Assembly (NCBI GenBank): GCA_020024255.1
Contig: JAHHTX010000001.1
Coordinates: forward strand, 3,799-67,798
Direction of reading: 5' to 3'
Length of the DNA stretch: 64,000 bases
Source of the DNA: Anaerotignum sp.
Lineage (GTDB): Bacteria; Bacillota; Clostridia; Lachnospirales; Anaerotignaceae
Shown here: piece after piece, positions 54,068-62,470 of the stretch
How the letters are laid out: each line of letters begins with the position of its first letter
Numbering within the stretch: the first letter of the stretch is position 1
Notes under the pieces: model-generated
Seen by the model: the letters and a program-made list of their open reading frames with translations, nothing else
The model's database searches: none
What the model was told of the DNA's origin: nothing
Made by a program: the position numbers and the translations under genes

Positions 54068-56626
54068 ATGAAACAAAAGTTTGATGTGACAGGTATGACC
54101 TGCTCTGCCTGCTCCGCCCATGTGGAAAAAAGCGTGAATAAGCTGGAAGGTGTGCAACATGTCAACGTCAATCTGCTGCAAAACAGCATGGTAGTGGAAT
54201 ATGACAAAGACAAGCTAGGCATACAGGACATTATCGGTGCAGTACAAAGCGGAGGCTATGGTGCTTCGGTACAGGGGGAAACAAAGTCCCAAGGGGCACC
54301 GAAAAATGTTGCGGCAGAGGAAATGAAGCATATGAAAAAACGGCTCATTGCGTCATTCTGCTTTTTAATTCCGTTGTTTTACATTTCCATGGGACATATG
54401 ATGGGAGCTCCGTTGCCTTCCATCTTGGTGGGCGAAAACAATGTGATGCTATTTGCATTGACACAACTCTTTTTGACCATTCCGGTATTGATTATCAATA
54501 AGAAATATTATGTGGTGGGATTTCAGGCGTTGTGGCATAAAGCACCCAACATGGATTCTCTTATTGCCCTTGGCTCAGTGGCAGCTGTGGTTTACAGTGT
54601 CTTTGCAATTTATGCCATGGCATTCTATATGGGACGTGGTGATGGTGCATCAGCACACCACTATGCGATGGAACTTTATTTTGAATCGGCAGCCATGATC
54701 TTGACTTTGATAACAGTCGGGAAATACATGGAAGCCCGTTCCAAAGGAAAAACTTCTGAGGCAATCAGTAAGCTTATGGATTTGGCACCTAAAACAGCTA
54801 CGGTAATCAGAAATGGTAAAGAACAGGAAATTCCTGTAGAACAGGTACGCATAGATGATATCGTTGTGGTACGCCCTGGGCAGAGTGTGCCAGTAGATGG
54901 CACAGTTATTGAAGGATTTTCTGCTGTGGACGAAAGTGCGATTACAGGGGAAAGTATTCCTGTGGAAAAACAGGTTGGAGATACGGTTATTGGTGCAACG
55001 GTCAATAAGAGTGGTTACTTTAAAATGCAGGCAACCCGTATTGGCAGTGACACAACTTTATCTCAGATTATTGCTCTAGTAGAGGATGCAAGTGCTTCTA
55101 AGGCACCAATTGCAAAACTGGCAGATAAGGTGAGTGGTATTTTTGTGCCGACAGTTATCTGTATTGCACTTCTGGCAAGCATCATTTGGTTTGTGGCAGG
55201 AAATAAACCATTCTCTTTTGCCCTTTCCATTGGTATTGCAGTGCTTGTTATATCCTGCCCTTGTGCACTTGGTCTGGCAACACCTACAGCGATTATGGTT
55301 GGCACAGGAAAAGGAGCAGAGTACGGAATTTTGGTAAAATCGGCAGAAAGCCTTGAAATTGCCCATCAGGTAAAAACAGTGGTTCTGGATAAAACAGGAA
55401 CATTGACAGAAGGAAAACCCATTGTTACCGATGTGGTTTTGGCGAAAGGAATTCTTAGAAACCATTTCCTGAAACAAGTGGCAGCTGTGGAGGAACTTTC
55501 CGAACACCCCCTTGCAGAAGCGATTGTTCAATACGCCAAAGAAAGGGAGATTGATATTCCCAAGGGCGAAAACCTGTCTGCCACTGCCGGACAAGGCATA
55601 GAAGCCGACGTAGAAGGAAAGCACATTCTGGCGGGCAACCTGAAAATGATGGAAGAACACAACATTGATTTGGGCGATTTTGCAGAAAAAGCTACTACAC
55701 TGGCAGAACAGGGAAAAACACCTTTGTTTTTTGCTGAGGACGGTATATTCCTTGGGATTGCCGCTTTAGCAGATACATTGAAGCCTACCAGCAAGGATGC
55801 GGTGGACGCATTCCATCAGATGGGCATAGATGTGGTTATGCTGACAGGGGATAACAAACGGACGGCACAGGCGATTGCAGACCAACTGGGAATTCATGTG
55901 GTAGCGGAGGTACTTCCGCAGGATAAAGAGAGAGAAGTACGCCGCTTGCAGGAAGAAGGAAGAAAGGTTGCTATGATTGGGGACGGCATCAACGATGCCC
56001 CTGCACTGATGCGTGCCGATGTAGGCATTGCCATTGGTGCAGGCACGGACGTTGCTATGGAATCTGCGGATATTATCCTGATGAAAAGTGATTTGATGGA
56101 TGCGGTAACGGCAGTGGAGTTGAGCCATGCCACCATTCGCAATATCAAACAGAACCTGTTTTGGGCATTCTTCTATAATGTTTGTGGGATTCCTTTGGCA
56201 GCAGGGGTATTCTATCCCTTGTTCCAGTGGAAATTAAACCCCATGTTTGCAGCGGCAGCCATGAGTTTCAGCTCTGCTTTTGTGGTTGGCAATGCTCTGC
56301 GGCTGAAAATGTTCCGTCCTCGCTTTGCAAAAGCGAAAGTGGAGCAGAATACAGAGGCAGCAAAAATACAAAATTCTATGCAAACCCCTATAGAACAAAA
56401 GGAGGAGATTAAAATGAAAAAAGTATTGAAAATTGAAGGAATGATGTGCGGACACTGCACAGGTAGAGTAGAAAAGGCACTGAATGACATAGATGGTGTT
56501 CGTGCAGAAGTCAGTTTGGAAGACAAGAGTGCAACGGTTTCCCTTGCAAAAGAGGTGACAGATGAAACACTCATACAAGCTGTGACAGATGCTGGCTATG
56601 AAGTAGTAGACATCAGCGAACAGTAA
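54068..56626 (+). CDS. copA: Copper-exporting P1B-type ATPase CopA with fused C-terminal HMA domain
   Basis: 852 residues. An N-terminal HMA domain has [12 protein letters not shown] (Cys12, Cys15). The pump has eight helices, the CPC metal site in [14 protein letters not shown] (about 396-398), phosphorylation DKTGT (about 441), TGES and GDGINDAP (about 638). After the last helix and a polar linker a second HMA domain (783-852) has [12 protein letters not shown], very like the free chaperone CopZ. In most relatives CopZ is separate. An internal ribosome site and ATG stand at the domain border. It exports Cu(I). Confidence 0.94.
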   Translation: MKQKFDVTGMTCSACSAHVEKSVNKLEGVQHVNVNLLQNSMVVEYDKDKLGIQDIIGAVQSGGYGASVQGETKSQGAPKNVAAEEMKHMKKRLIASFCFLIPLFYISMGHMMGAPLPSILVGENNVMLFALTQLFLTIPVLIINKKYYVVGFQALWHKAPNMDSLIALGSVAAVVYSVFAIYAMAFYMGRGDGASAHHYAMELYFESAAMILTLITVGKYMEARSKGKTSEAISKLMDLAPKTATVIRNGKEQEIPVEQVRIDDIVVVRPGQSVPVDGTVIEGFSAVDESAITGESIPVEKQVGDTVIGATVNKSGYFKMQATRIGSDTTLSQIIALVEDASASKAPIAKLADKVSGIFVPTVICIALLASIIWFVAGNKPFSFALSIGIAVLVISCPCALGLATPTAIMVGTGKGAEYGILVKSAESLEIAHQVKTVVLDKTGTLTEGKPIVTDVVLAKGILRNHFLKQVAAVEELSEHPLAEAIVQYAKEREIDIPKGENLSATAGQGIEADVEGKHILAGNLKMMEEHNIDLGDFAEKATTLAEQGKTPLFFAEDGIFLGIAALADTLKPTSKDAVDAFHQMGIDVVMLTGDNKRTAQAIADQLGIHVVAEVLPQDKEREVRRLQEEGRKVAMIGDGINDAPALMRADVGIAIGAGTDVAMESADIILMKSDLMDAVTAVELSHATIRNIKQNLFWAFFYNVCGIPLAAGVFYPLFQWKLNPMFAAAAMSFSSAFVVGNALRLKMFRPRFAKAKVEQNTEAAKIQNSMQTPIEQKEEIKMKKVLKIEGMMCGHCTGRVEKALNDIDGVRAEVSLEDKSATVSLAKEVTDETLIQAVTDAGYEVVDISEQ
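56414..56626 (+). CDS. copZ: Possible internal start producing free CopZ-like copper chaperone
   Basis: 70 residues in the same frame as copA. GGAGGAG (56401-56407) stands 6-8 bases before the ATG at 56414, the strongest kind of ribosome site in this window. The product would be a complete HMA domain ([15 protein letters not shown]...), the normal length of CopZ. Either both fused and free forms are made, or a former intergenic region has lost its stop codon. Confidence 0.6.
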   Translation: MKKVLKIEGMMCGHCTGRVEKALNDIDGVRAEVSLEDKSATVSLAKEVTDETLIQAVTDAGYEVVDISEQ

Positions 56627-56650
56627 ATTTACAAAACAAAGTGACAGGAA

Positions 56651-56683
56651 AAGAACCCTCTCTTTGGGGAGGGTTCTTTTTTC
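56651..56683 (+). terminator. Rho-independent terminator after copA
   Basis: AAGAACCCTC (56651-56660) pairs with GAGGGTTCTT (56669-56678), then T-run. Confidence 0.9.
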
Positions 56684-56704
56684 GGAAAAAATCCGCTTTA
56701 TGCC

Positions 56705-56734
56705 TTGACAAAGGCAGATTTGCTCTCTTATAAT
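56705..56734 (+). promoter_or_regulatory. alaS promoter
   Basis: Consensus TTGACA (56705-56710) and TATAAT (56729-56734), spacer 18. Confidence 0.8.
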
Positions 56735-56741
56735 AAAAACA

Positions 56742-56898
56742 AAATCAATATAGAAAACGCTAGGAAAAGAAGTAGGCGGAGAATATGTCAAAGCGTAAGC
56801 CTGCATGAAGGGCACAAGTGGCATTTTTTCGGAAATGTAATAAGGCTGGTACCGCGGAAAATCCGTCCCCGACAATTGTGTCAGGGGCGTTTTTATTT
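56742..56898 (+). promoter_or_regulatory. T-box leader of alaS
   Basis: The T-box sequence AAGGCTGGTACCGCGG is at 56842-56857, with the tRNA-acceptor-pairing bulge. It is followed by an intrinsic terminator with arms CCCCGACA (56867-56874) and TGTC-A-GGGG (56879-56887) and a T-run at 56890-56898. Upstream, AAAGAAGTA resembles the specifier-loop 5' side, and GTAGGC/GCCTGC can form a stem; a GCA triplet at 56803-56805 is a candidate Ala specifier but is not proven. Uncharged tRNA-Ala should favour antitermination and alaS expression. Confidence 0.85.
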
Positions 56899-56913
56899 TG
56901 AAGGAGGTTCTAT

Positions 56914-59556
56914 ATGAAAAAATTAGGCGTAAATGAAATTAGAGAAACATTTTTGAAATTTTTTGAAAGCAAGGAGCATCTGCGTTTACAGAGTTTTCCC
57001 GTTGTACCGCATAATGATAATAGTTTGCTTTTGATTAACTCTGGTATGGCACCTTTGAAAACCTATTTCACAGGACAGGAAATTCCTCCTAGCAAGCGTG
57101 TGACAACCTGTCAGAAATGTATCCGTACAGGGGATATTGATAACGTGGGAAAAACAGCACGTCATGGCACTTTTTTTGAAATGTTGGGCAACTTTTCATT
57201 TGGTGATTATTTTAAAGAAGAAGTTATTCCTTGGGCATGGGAATTTGTGACTAAGGTAATAGAAATTCCGGAGGACAAGCTCTATGTGACCATTTATGAA
57301 GATGATGAAGAAACAGGGGAAATCTGGAAGCAAAAAGTAGGTATTCCGGCTGACCGTATTGTCAAGCTGGGAAAAGAGGACAACTTTTGGGAACATGGCA
57401 CAGGTCCTTGTGGCCCTTGTACGGAAATTTACTATGACCGTGGCGAAGAATATGGCTGTGACAGTCCGACCTGCGGTGTTGGCTGCGATTGTGACCGTTA
57501 TATGGAGTTCTGGAATCTGGTGTTGACACAGTTTAATGCAGAAGAAGACGGTACTTATACAGAGTTGGCACAGAAAAATGTGGATACCGGTATGGGGTTG
57601 GAACGTATGGCAACTATTTTGCAGGGCGTGGACTCTATCTTTGACGTGGATACAGTAAAGTCTATTCGAGATGCAGTATGCAAAAAAGCAAACGTAACAT
57701 ACGGAAAAGACCATAAAGCAGATGTTTCTGTTCGTGTAATTACAGATCATATCCGCTCTGTTACCGTGATGACGGCAGACGGTGTGCTTCCGTCCAATGA
57801 AGGCAGAGGTTATGTACTTCGCCGTTTGCTCCGTCGTGCAGCACGCCATGGAAAACTTTTGGGCATTAACGGTGAATTTTTGGCTGAACTTTCCAAGTCG
57901 GTTATTGCTTGCAGTGGAGCGGCTTATCCGGAATTGGTGGAAAAACAAGACTATATTTTTAAAATTCTTTCTGTAGAAGAAAACAGTTTCTATAAAACCA
58001 TTGATAAAGGCATGGAAATTTTAAAGGCAGATATGGAGGAAATGAAAGCAGCAGGCATTAAAACCATGAGCGGCGAAAAATCCTTCCGTCTGTATGATAC
58101 CTATGGTTTCCCTGTGGATTTGACAAAGGAAATTCTGGAAGAAGAAGGCATGGAAATTGATGAGGCTGCTTTTGAGAAGGAAATGCAGGAGCAGAAGGAC
58201 AGAGCCCGTTTGGCAAGAGCAAAATCCAATTATATGGGTGCAGAAGAAACCGTTTATCATGAATTGCCCGTAGAAATGGAAACCGTTTTTGCTGGATATG
58301 ATGTATCCGATGTGGCAGATGCAAAAATTCTGGCATTGGTTGCCAACAATACTTTATGTGATACAGCAAATGCTGGGGATAGTGTATCTGTATTTTTGAA
58401 TCGGACACCTTTCTATGCAGAAAGCGGCGGTCAGGTAGGTGACCATGGTGTAATCAAGACAGAAGGCGGTAAAGTACAGGTAACAGACTGTATTAAAGTT
58501 GTCGGTGGCAAAATTGCCCATATAGGACAGGTGACGGAAGGAAACATCAAAGTAGGCGAAACAGCTTGTGCAATGAAAGATGAAGCATATCGTTTGGCAT
58601 CTGCCAGAAACCACAGTGCAACCCACTTGCTTCATCAGGCACTGCGTACTGTTTTGGGTACTCACGTGGAACAGGCAGGTTCTTATGTCAGCAGCGAAAG
58701 ACTGCGTTTTGACTTCACACACTTTGCAGCAATGAAACCGGAAGAAATTTTGGAAGTGGAAAAACTGGTCAACGATGCGATTTTTGCAGCCTATGATGTT
58801 AAAACGGCAGAAATGTCTTTAGATGAAGCAAGAGATATGGGTGCAATGGCATTGTTTGGAGAAAAATATGGCGATGTGGTTCGTGTGGTAGATATGGGTG
58901 GTTACAGCATTGAACTTTGCGGTGGCGCACATTTGCATAATACAGCACAAATCGGCTCTTTCAAGATTCTTTCTGAAAATGGTGTTGCCGCAGGGGTAAG
59001 ACGTATTGAAGCCGTAACGGGTATAGAAGCACTCCATTATTATCGTGCACAGGAAGATACCATTAAAGAAGCGTGCCGAATTGTGAAAACCACACCTGAG
59101 AATCTGACAGCAAGGCTGGAACAGCTTTTGGCAGAACAAAAAGAAACAGCAAAAGAATTGGAAAAGCTGAAAGCAAAAATGGCAGGTGGTGCAGCTGAAG
59201 AAATTTTGCAGAAAAAGACAGAAATCAACGGCGTAGCGGTTTTGGCAGCAGAAGTCAAGGATATGGATGGCAATGCACTGCGTACCATGGGCGATCAGTT
59301 GAAAAATAAACTGGGCAGCGGTGTTGTGGTACTGGCAAGCGGAAAAGATGGCAAAGTGAACCTCCTTGCCATGGCAACAGATGATGTGGTGAAAAAAGGC
59401 GTACACGCAGGTAATGTCATTAAAGCAGCAGCAGGTGTCTGCGGTGGCGGTGGTGGCGGTCGCCCCAATATGGCACAGGCAGGCGGAAAAGATGTATCGA
59501 AGATTGCAGATGCTTTGGAAAAAGCAAAAGAAGTTCTGGCTGAACAAATCAAGTAA
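56914..59556 (+). CDS. alaS: Alanyl-tRNA synthetase
   Basis: 880 residues, full length. Class II motifs lie in the first 250 residues (LLINSGMAPLKTYFTG; GDIDNVGKTARHGTFFEMLGNFSFGDYF). The editing domain has NHSATHLLHQALR and CGGAHLHNTAQIG, giving the zinc-binding His/Cys set; the C-terminal part holds a coiled coil and DHHA1-type GGGGGGRPNMAQAGG. AGGAGG precedes the ATG. It is controlled by the T-box leader. Confidence 0.97.
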   Translation: MKKLGVNEIRETFLKFFESKEHLRLQSFPVVPHNDNSLLLINSGMAPLKTYFTGQEIPPSKRVTTCQKCIRTGDIDNVGKTARHGTFFEMLGNFSFGDYFKEEVIPWAWEFVTKVIEIPEDKLYVTIYEDDEETGEIWKQKVGIPADRIVKLGKEDNFWEHGTGPCGPCTEIYYDRGEEYGCDSPTCGVGCDCDRYMEFWNLVLTQFNAEEDGTYTELAQKNVDTGMGLERMATILQGVDSIFDVDTVKSIRDAVCKKANVTYGKDHKADVSVRVITDHIRSVTVMTADGVLPSNEGRGYVLRRLLRRAARHGKLLGINGEFLAELSKSVIACSGAAYPELVEKQDYIFKILSVEENSFYKTIDKGMEILKADMEEMKAAGIKTMSGEKSFRLYDTYGFPVDLTKEILEEEGMEIDEAAFEKEMQEQKDRARLARAKSNYMGAEETVYHELPVEMETVFAGYDVSDVADAKILALVANNTLCDTANAGDSVSVFLNRTPFYAESGGQVGDHGVIKTEGGKVQVTDCIKVVGGKIAHIGQVTEGNIKVGETACAMKDEAYRLASARNHSATHLLHQALRTVLGTHVEQAGSYVSSERLRFDFTHFAAMKPEEILEVEKLVNDAIFAAYDVKTAEMSLDEARDMGAMALFGEKYGDVVRVVDMGGYSIELCGGAHLHNTAQIGSFKILSENGVAAGVRRIEAVTGIEALHYYRAQEDTIKEACRIVKTTPENLTARLEQLLAEQKETAKELEKLKAKMAGGAAEEILQKKTEINGVAVLAAEVKDMDGNALRTMGDQLKNKLGSGVVVLASGKDGKVNLLAMATDDVVKKGVHAGNVIKAAAGVCGGGGGGRPNMAQAGGKDVSKIADALEKAKEVLAEQIK

Positions 59557-59580
59557 AAAAACAATCATACGATTCGAGAA

Positions 59581-59610
59581 AGGGACAGCGTTTTGCCTGT
59601 CCTTTTCTTT
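59581..59610 (+). terminator. Rho-independent terminator after alaS
   Basis: AGGGACAG (59581-59588) pairs with CTGTCCTT (59597-59604), then T-rich. Confidence 0.7.
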
Positions 59611-59655
59611 TGGAAAAGGCTGTTTTGTTCTGCTTTTTGTGCTATACTGAACTAT

Positions 59656-59770
59656 ACAGAGATAAAAACACAGTTCGGTCGGTAGTCCGGACACAGCAGA
59701 AGAAAGTCTGCTGTCAGTAACCTGCCTCCTTTGGTTGTCCATTCTCTGTGATTGCTTAAATTAAAGGAGG
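59656..59770 (+). promoter_or_regulatory. yjdF-motif riboswitch (azaaromatic-sensing)
   Basis: P1 is ACAGAGA (59656-59662) with TCTCTGT (59743-59749). Inside are GTTCGGTCGGTAGTCCGGAC and a hairpin CAGCAGA-AGAAAG-TCTGCTG. CCTCCTTT (59725-59732) is the exact complement of the yjdF ribosome site AAAGGAGG (59763-59770), so translation control is likely. A -10-like TATACT (59643-59648) fits a start at about 59655. The class is known to bind azaaromatic compounds; assignment is from memory of the motif and its downstream gene. Confidence 0.8.
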
Positions 59771-59778
59771 AACAGAAT

Positions 59779-60195
59779 ATGGACAAAATCATGGCGAAAC
59801 TGACAGTATACTTTGAATCTCCCTTTTGGGTAGGGCTTTATGAGCGGAATGAAAAGGGCAGGTATGCGGTCTGCAAAATTACATTCGGCGCAGAGCCAAA
59901 AGATGGAGAAATTATAGAATTTTTATGTCTACAATGGAAAAATCTTGTGTTTAGCCCATCTGTACAGTGCTGTCTGCCAAAAGAGAAGGCGAAAAATCCA
60001 AAACGGATGCAACGGCTTGTACAAAAAGAAATGCAAAAAGGTGTCAGCACAAAGGCACAGCAGGCGTTGCAGGCACAAAGAGAGCAGAATAAAAAAATGC
60101 GGAAAACGGTTTCCAAGGCACAGAAAGAGACAGAGAAAAAACGTAAATTTGTTTTGCAGCAGGAAAAACGGAAAGCTAAGCATAAAGGGCATTGA
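59779..60195 (+). CDS. yjdF: YjdF family protein (DUF2992)
   Basis: 138 residues from the ATG at 59779. An N-terminal domain (about 1-75: LTVYFESPFWVGLYER ... FLCLQWKNLVFSP) is followed by a very basic, glutamine/lysine-rich helical tail. Its function is unknown, but expression is governed by the riboswitch upstream, which in other Firmicutes responds to azaaromatic ligands; a detoxification role has been suggested. Monocistronic, with its own terminator. Confidence 0.9.
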   Translation: MDKIMAKLTVYFESPFWVGLYERNEKGRYAVCKITFGAEPKDGEIIEFLCLQWKNLVFSPSVQCCLPKEKAKNPKRMQRLVQKEMQKGVSTKAQQALQAQREQNKKMRKTVSKAQKETEKKRKFVLQQEKRKAKHKGH

Positions 60196-60214
60196 GTAGC
60201 CATGTGATCGTGCA

Positions 60215-60259
60215 AAAAAAGAGGTATTTTGTCGCAATGTGGCAGAATACTTCTTTTTT
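60215..60259 (+). terminator. Rho-independent terminator after yjdF
   Basis: AAAAAAGAGGTATT (60215-60228) pairs with AATACTTCTTTTTT (60246-60259), one wobble. Confidence 0.85.
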
Positions 60260-60344
60260 GTCGGAAAAGGATTTCGTGAATTTTAAAAATGATACTGCTA
60301 TTTGTAATAGAAATGGATATAATGGAGGAAAAGGAGGCGATGGT

Positions 60345-61097
60345 GTGAAGGCATTGATTACAGGTGCAACCAGTGGAATTGGCAGAGAAATGGCTCTGCT
60401 TTTGGCAAAAGAAGGCTGGAGCTTGATTTTGGCAAGCCGTGACAGCAGAAAAATGCAGCAGATTCAGAAAAAGCTGCCTGTGCCTGTGCAGATTGTGGAG
60501 GTGGATTTGTCAAAGGAAGCAGATTGTTTTCGGCTTTATGAAACGGTAAAGGCAGAAAATGTTGATTTACTCATCAATAATGCAGGTTTTGGAGCTTTGG
60601 GAGAGTTTTCGGAAATATCTTTGGAAACACAGCTTTCTATGCTAGAGGTGAATGTACGAGCAGTCCATATTTTGACTTATCTTTTTTTGCGGGATTTTCG
60701 GAAAAGAGATACTGGATATATCCTCAACGTGGCATCTTCCGCTGGCTTTTTGGCAGGGCCCTTGATGACATCTTATTATGCCACAAAGAATTATGTGCTG
60801 AGGATGACAGAGGGGATATATGAGGAATTACGACAGGCAGGAAGTCATGTGCATATTTCTGCACTTTGCCCTGCTTCCATACAGACAGGATTCCAGAAGC
60901 GTGCCCATGTGAAACAGTCGATGAAAGGCATTTCCCCAAAAAGGGCAGCAAAAGCAGGTTTGGATGGTGTTTTCAAAGGGAAGCCGTTTGTATTGCCAGA
61001 TATTGTAACAAAAGTGGCATATATCATACAGCGGTTTGTGCCGGAAAGGGTTCTCTTACGGATTACTTATGGTATACAAGCGAAAAAGAGGGGATAG
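60345..61097 (+). CDS. Short-chain dehydrogenase/reductase
   Basis: 250 residues from the GTG at 60345; AAGGAGG is 7-8 bases upstream. NAD(P)-binding TGATSGIG (about 6-13), NNAGFG, and the catalytic Ser-Tyr-Lys (NVASSAGFL, YYATKNYV) are intact. It resembles the DltE/YqjQ-type SDRs with unknown substrate. The next gene (yihY) begins 3 bases later. Confidence 0.9.
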   Translation: MKALITGATSGIGREMALLLAKEGWSLILASRDSRKMQQIQKKLPVPVQIVEVDLSKEADCFRLYETVKAENVDLLINNAGFGALGEFSEISLETQLSMLEVNVRAVHILTYLFLRDFRKRDTGYILNVASSAGFLAGPLMTSYYATKNYVLRMTEGIYEELRQAGSHVHISALCPASIQTGFQKRAHVKQSMKGISPKRAAKAGLDGVFKGKPFVLPDIVTKVAYIIQRFVPERVLLRITYGIQAKKRG

Positions 61098-61100
61098 TCT

Positions 61101-61946
61101 ATGCGTCGTTTGGAAAAGTGGATAGAAAAGAAGTCAGGGTGGCAGAAAACCCTGCTGCTGACCATACAAGGATATTTTACCCATAATATTGGGCGGACTG
61201 CGGCAGCAATGGTATATTACCTTTTGTTTGCTTTGTTTCCCTTTCTGATTTTTGTCACCTCTCTTTTAGGGGTGCTGCATTTGCCAATGATTTCTCTGGA
61301 AGGGGATTTTGCCCATTTTTTACCTGATGATGTCATTTCCCTTTTGAATCTTGCCATTCTTCATGTAACGGAAAACAGTAGTGGAACGATTTTGACATTG
61401 GGCTTGATTTTTACCATTTGGTTTCCTCTGCGGGCAATTTCCAATTTGGTTGGTGTAGTAGGAGAAATTTATGGCTGCCCCCGTTCTGGAAAAAAAATAT
61501 GGCTGCCCATTATCGGATTGAGTATATTGACCATTATCGCAATTCCGGTCGTATTGCTTTTATTGATTTTTGGGGAAAATGTATTGCATTTTGTAGGACA
61601 GTTTATTCCCTTGTCAGAAACGTTTATTGCAAAATGGGCGAGCTTGCGTTTTCTATCTATGGCAGGTGCGTTATTTTTTCTGCTTTGTGCCTATTATTTC
61701 TTTTCTCCTTTTCAAAGACAGCCGGCACGCTATATTTTGCCGGGAGCGGCTTTATCGATGTGTGTTTGGATATTGTTTTCTTGGGGATTTACCTATTATA
61801 CAGAGAATATGGGGCGGTATTCTTTCTTATATGGTTCTATTGGTGTGATTATTGCTTTTTTCGTATGGCTGAATTGCAGTACTACAACAATGCTGATGGG
61901 TGCAGTATTCAATGCAGCTAAACGGAGAACAGAAGAAGAGGCATAA
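61101..61946 (+). CDS. yihY: YihY/BrkB-family membrane protein
   Basis: 281 residues with six membrane helices. N-terminal YFTHNIGRTAAAMVYYLLFALFPFLIF and the C-terminal GSIGVIIAFFVWLNCSTTTMLMGAVFNA are family signatures. Early naming as RNase BN was shown to be wrong for E. coli YihY; role unknown, perhaps transport. GGGGATAG precedes the ATG. Coupled to the SDR. Confidence 0.9.
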   Translation: MRRLEKWIEKKSGWQKTLLLTIQGYFTHNIGRTAAAMVYYLLFALFPFLIFVTSLLGVLHLPMISLEGDFAHFLPDDVISLLNLAILHVTENSSGTILTLGLIFTIWFPLRAISNLVGVVGEIYGCPRSGKKIWLPIIGLSILTIIAIPVVLLLLIFGENVLHFVGQFIPLSETFIAKWASLRFLSMAGALFFLLCAYYFFSPFQRQPARYILPGAALSMCVWILFSWGFTYYTENMGRYSFLYGSIGVIIAFFVWLNCSTTTMLMGAVFNAAKRRTEEEA

Positions 61947-61947
61947 A

Positions 61948-61985
61948 AAAAGACAACGGAGATGACTTTACCGTTGTCTTTTTCT
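61948..61985. terminator. Bidirectional terminator between yihY and spoIIID
   Basis: AAAAGACAACGG (61948-61959) pairs with CCGTTGTCTTTT (61971-61982); A- and T-runs on both sides serve the convergent genes. Confidence 0.88.
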
Positions 61986-62046
61986 TTTGCTCTGCTTTCT
62001 TTTTACAGAGTATGGGATGTATTTGCATCGTCATCTGTTTTCATTG

Positions 62047-62301
62047 TTAGGGAAAGCGATGAAGATATTTTTCTTTTGTTGCCATGCCGCCTCGAATATG
62101 ACGTTCTGCTTTGTTGACTTCCAATACACGCCGAACGGATTTTGCAAGTTCTGGATCTATTTTTTCCACACGGTCGGTAATATCTTTATGAACCGTAGAT
62201 TTACTTATGCCGAATTTCTTGGCTGTTTCTCTGACGGTTGCATTGGTGTGTATCATGAACTTTGCAACTTCCACGGCCCGCTCCTCAATATAGCTTTTCA
62301 A
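62047..62301 (-). CDS. spoIIID: Sporulation transcription factor SpoIIID
   Basis: 84 residues from the TTG at 62301 (GAGGAG 8 bases upstream). The product MKSYIEERAVEVAKF ... FGISKSTVHKDITDR ... HIRGGMATKEKYL follows B. subtilis SpoIIID (93 residues), including the helix-turn-helix SKSTVHKD. It regulates mother-cell genes in the sigma-E stage. A candidate sigma-E promoter lies upstream. Confidence 0.95.
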   Translation of the reverse strand: MKSYIEERAVEVAKFMIHTNATVRETAKKFGISKSTVHKDITDRVEKIDPELAKSVRRVLEVNKAERHIRGGMATKEKYLHRFP

Positions 62302-62334
62302 AAGAAGCACTCCTCTAAATACATACTCATAAGA

Positions 62335-62364
62335 AATATATGTATTTTTACTCTGTCCTATGAC
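62335..62364 (-). promoter_or_regulatory. Candidate sigma-E promoter of spoIIID
   Basis: On the minus strand GTCATAGG (62364-62357), 14-base spacer, CATATATT (62342-62335), against the B. subtilis sigma-E form GTCATATT-N14-CATACAAT: six of eight matches in each element. Confidence 0.45.
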
Positions 62365-62378
62365 AAAGAAAGAGGGAC

Positions 62379-62420
62379 AAAAAAACACCGTAAAAGAAGC
62401 AGATACTTGTTTTACGGTGT
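62379..62420 (-). terminator. Terminator of brnQ
   Basis: ACACCGTAAAA (62385-62395) pairs with TTTTACGGTGT (62410-62420); read on the minus strand a T7 run follows. Confidence 0.88.
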
Positions 62421-62470
62421 CTGATTTTCTGTTATGTACTTATGTAACTCCGTTAAAGAATATGCTGTGC

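Noticed and set aside
58819..59742. Minus-strand open frame of 307 codons opposite the alaS end
   Set aside because: Cys/Phe-rich mirror of alaS and runs through the yjdF aptamer.
60318..60323. TATAAT just before the SDR gene
   Set aside because: Transcription from it would start at the ribosome site, and there is no -35; probably chance.
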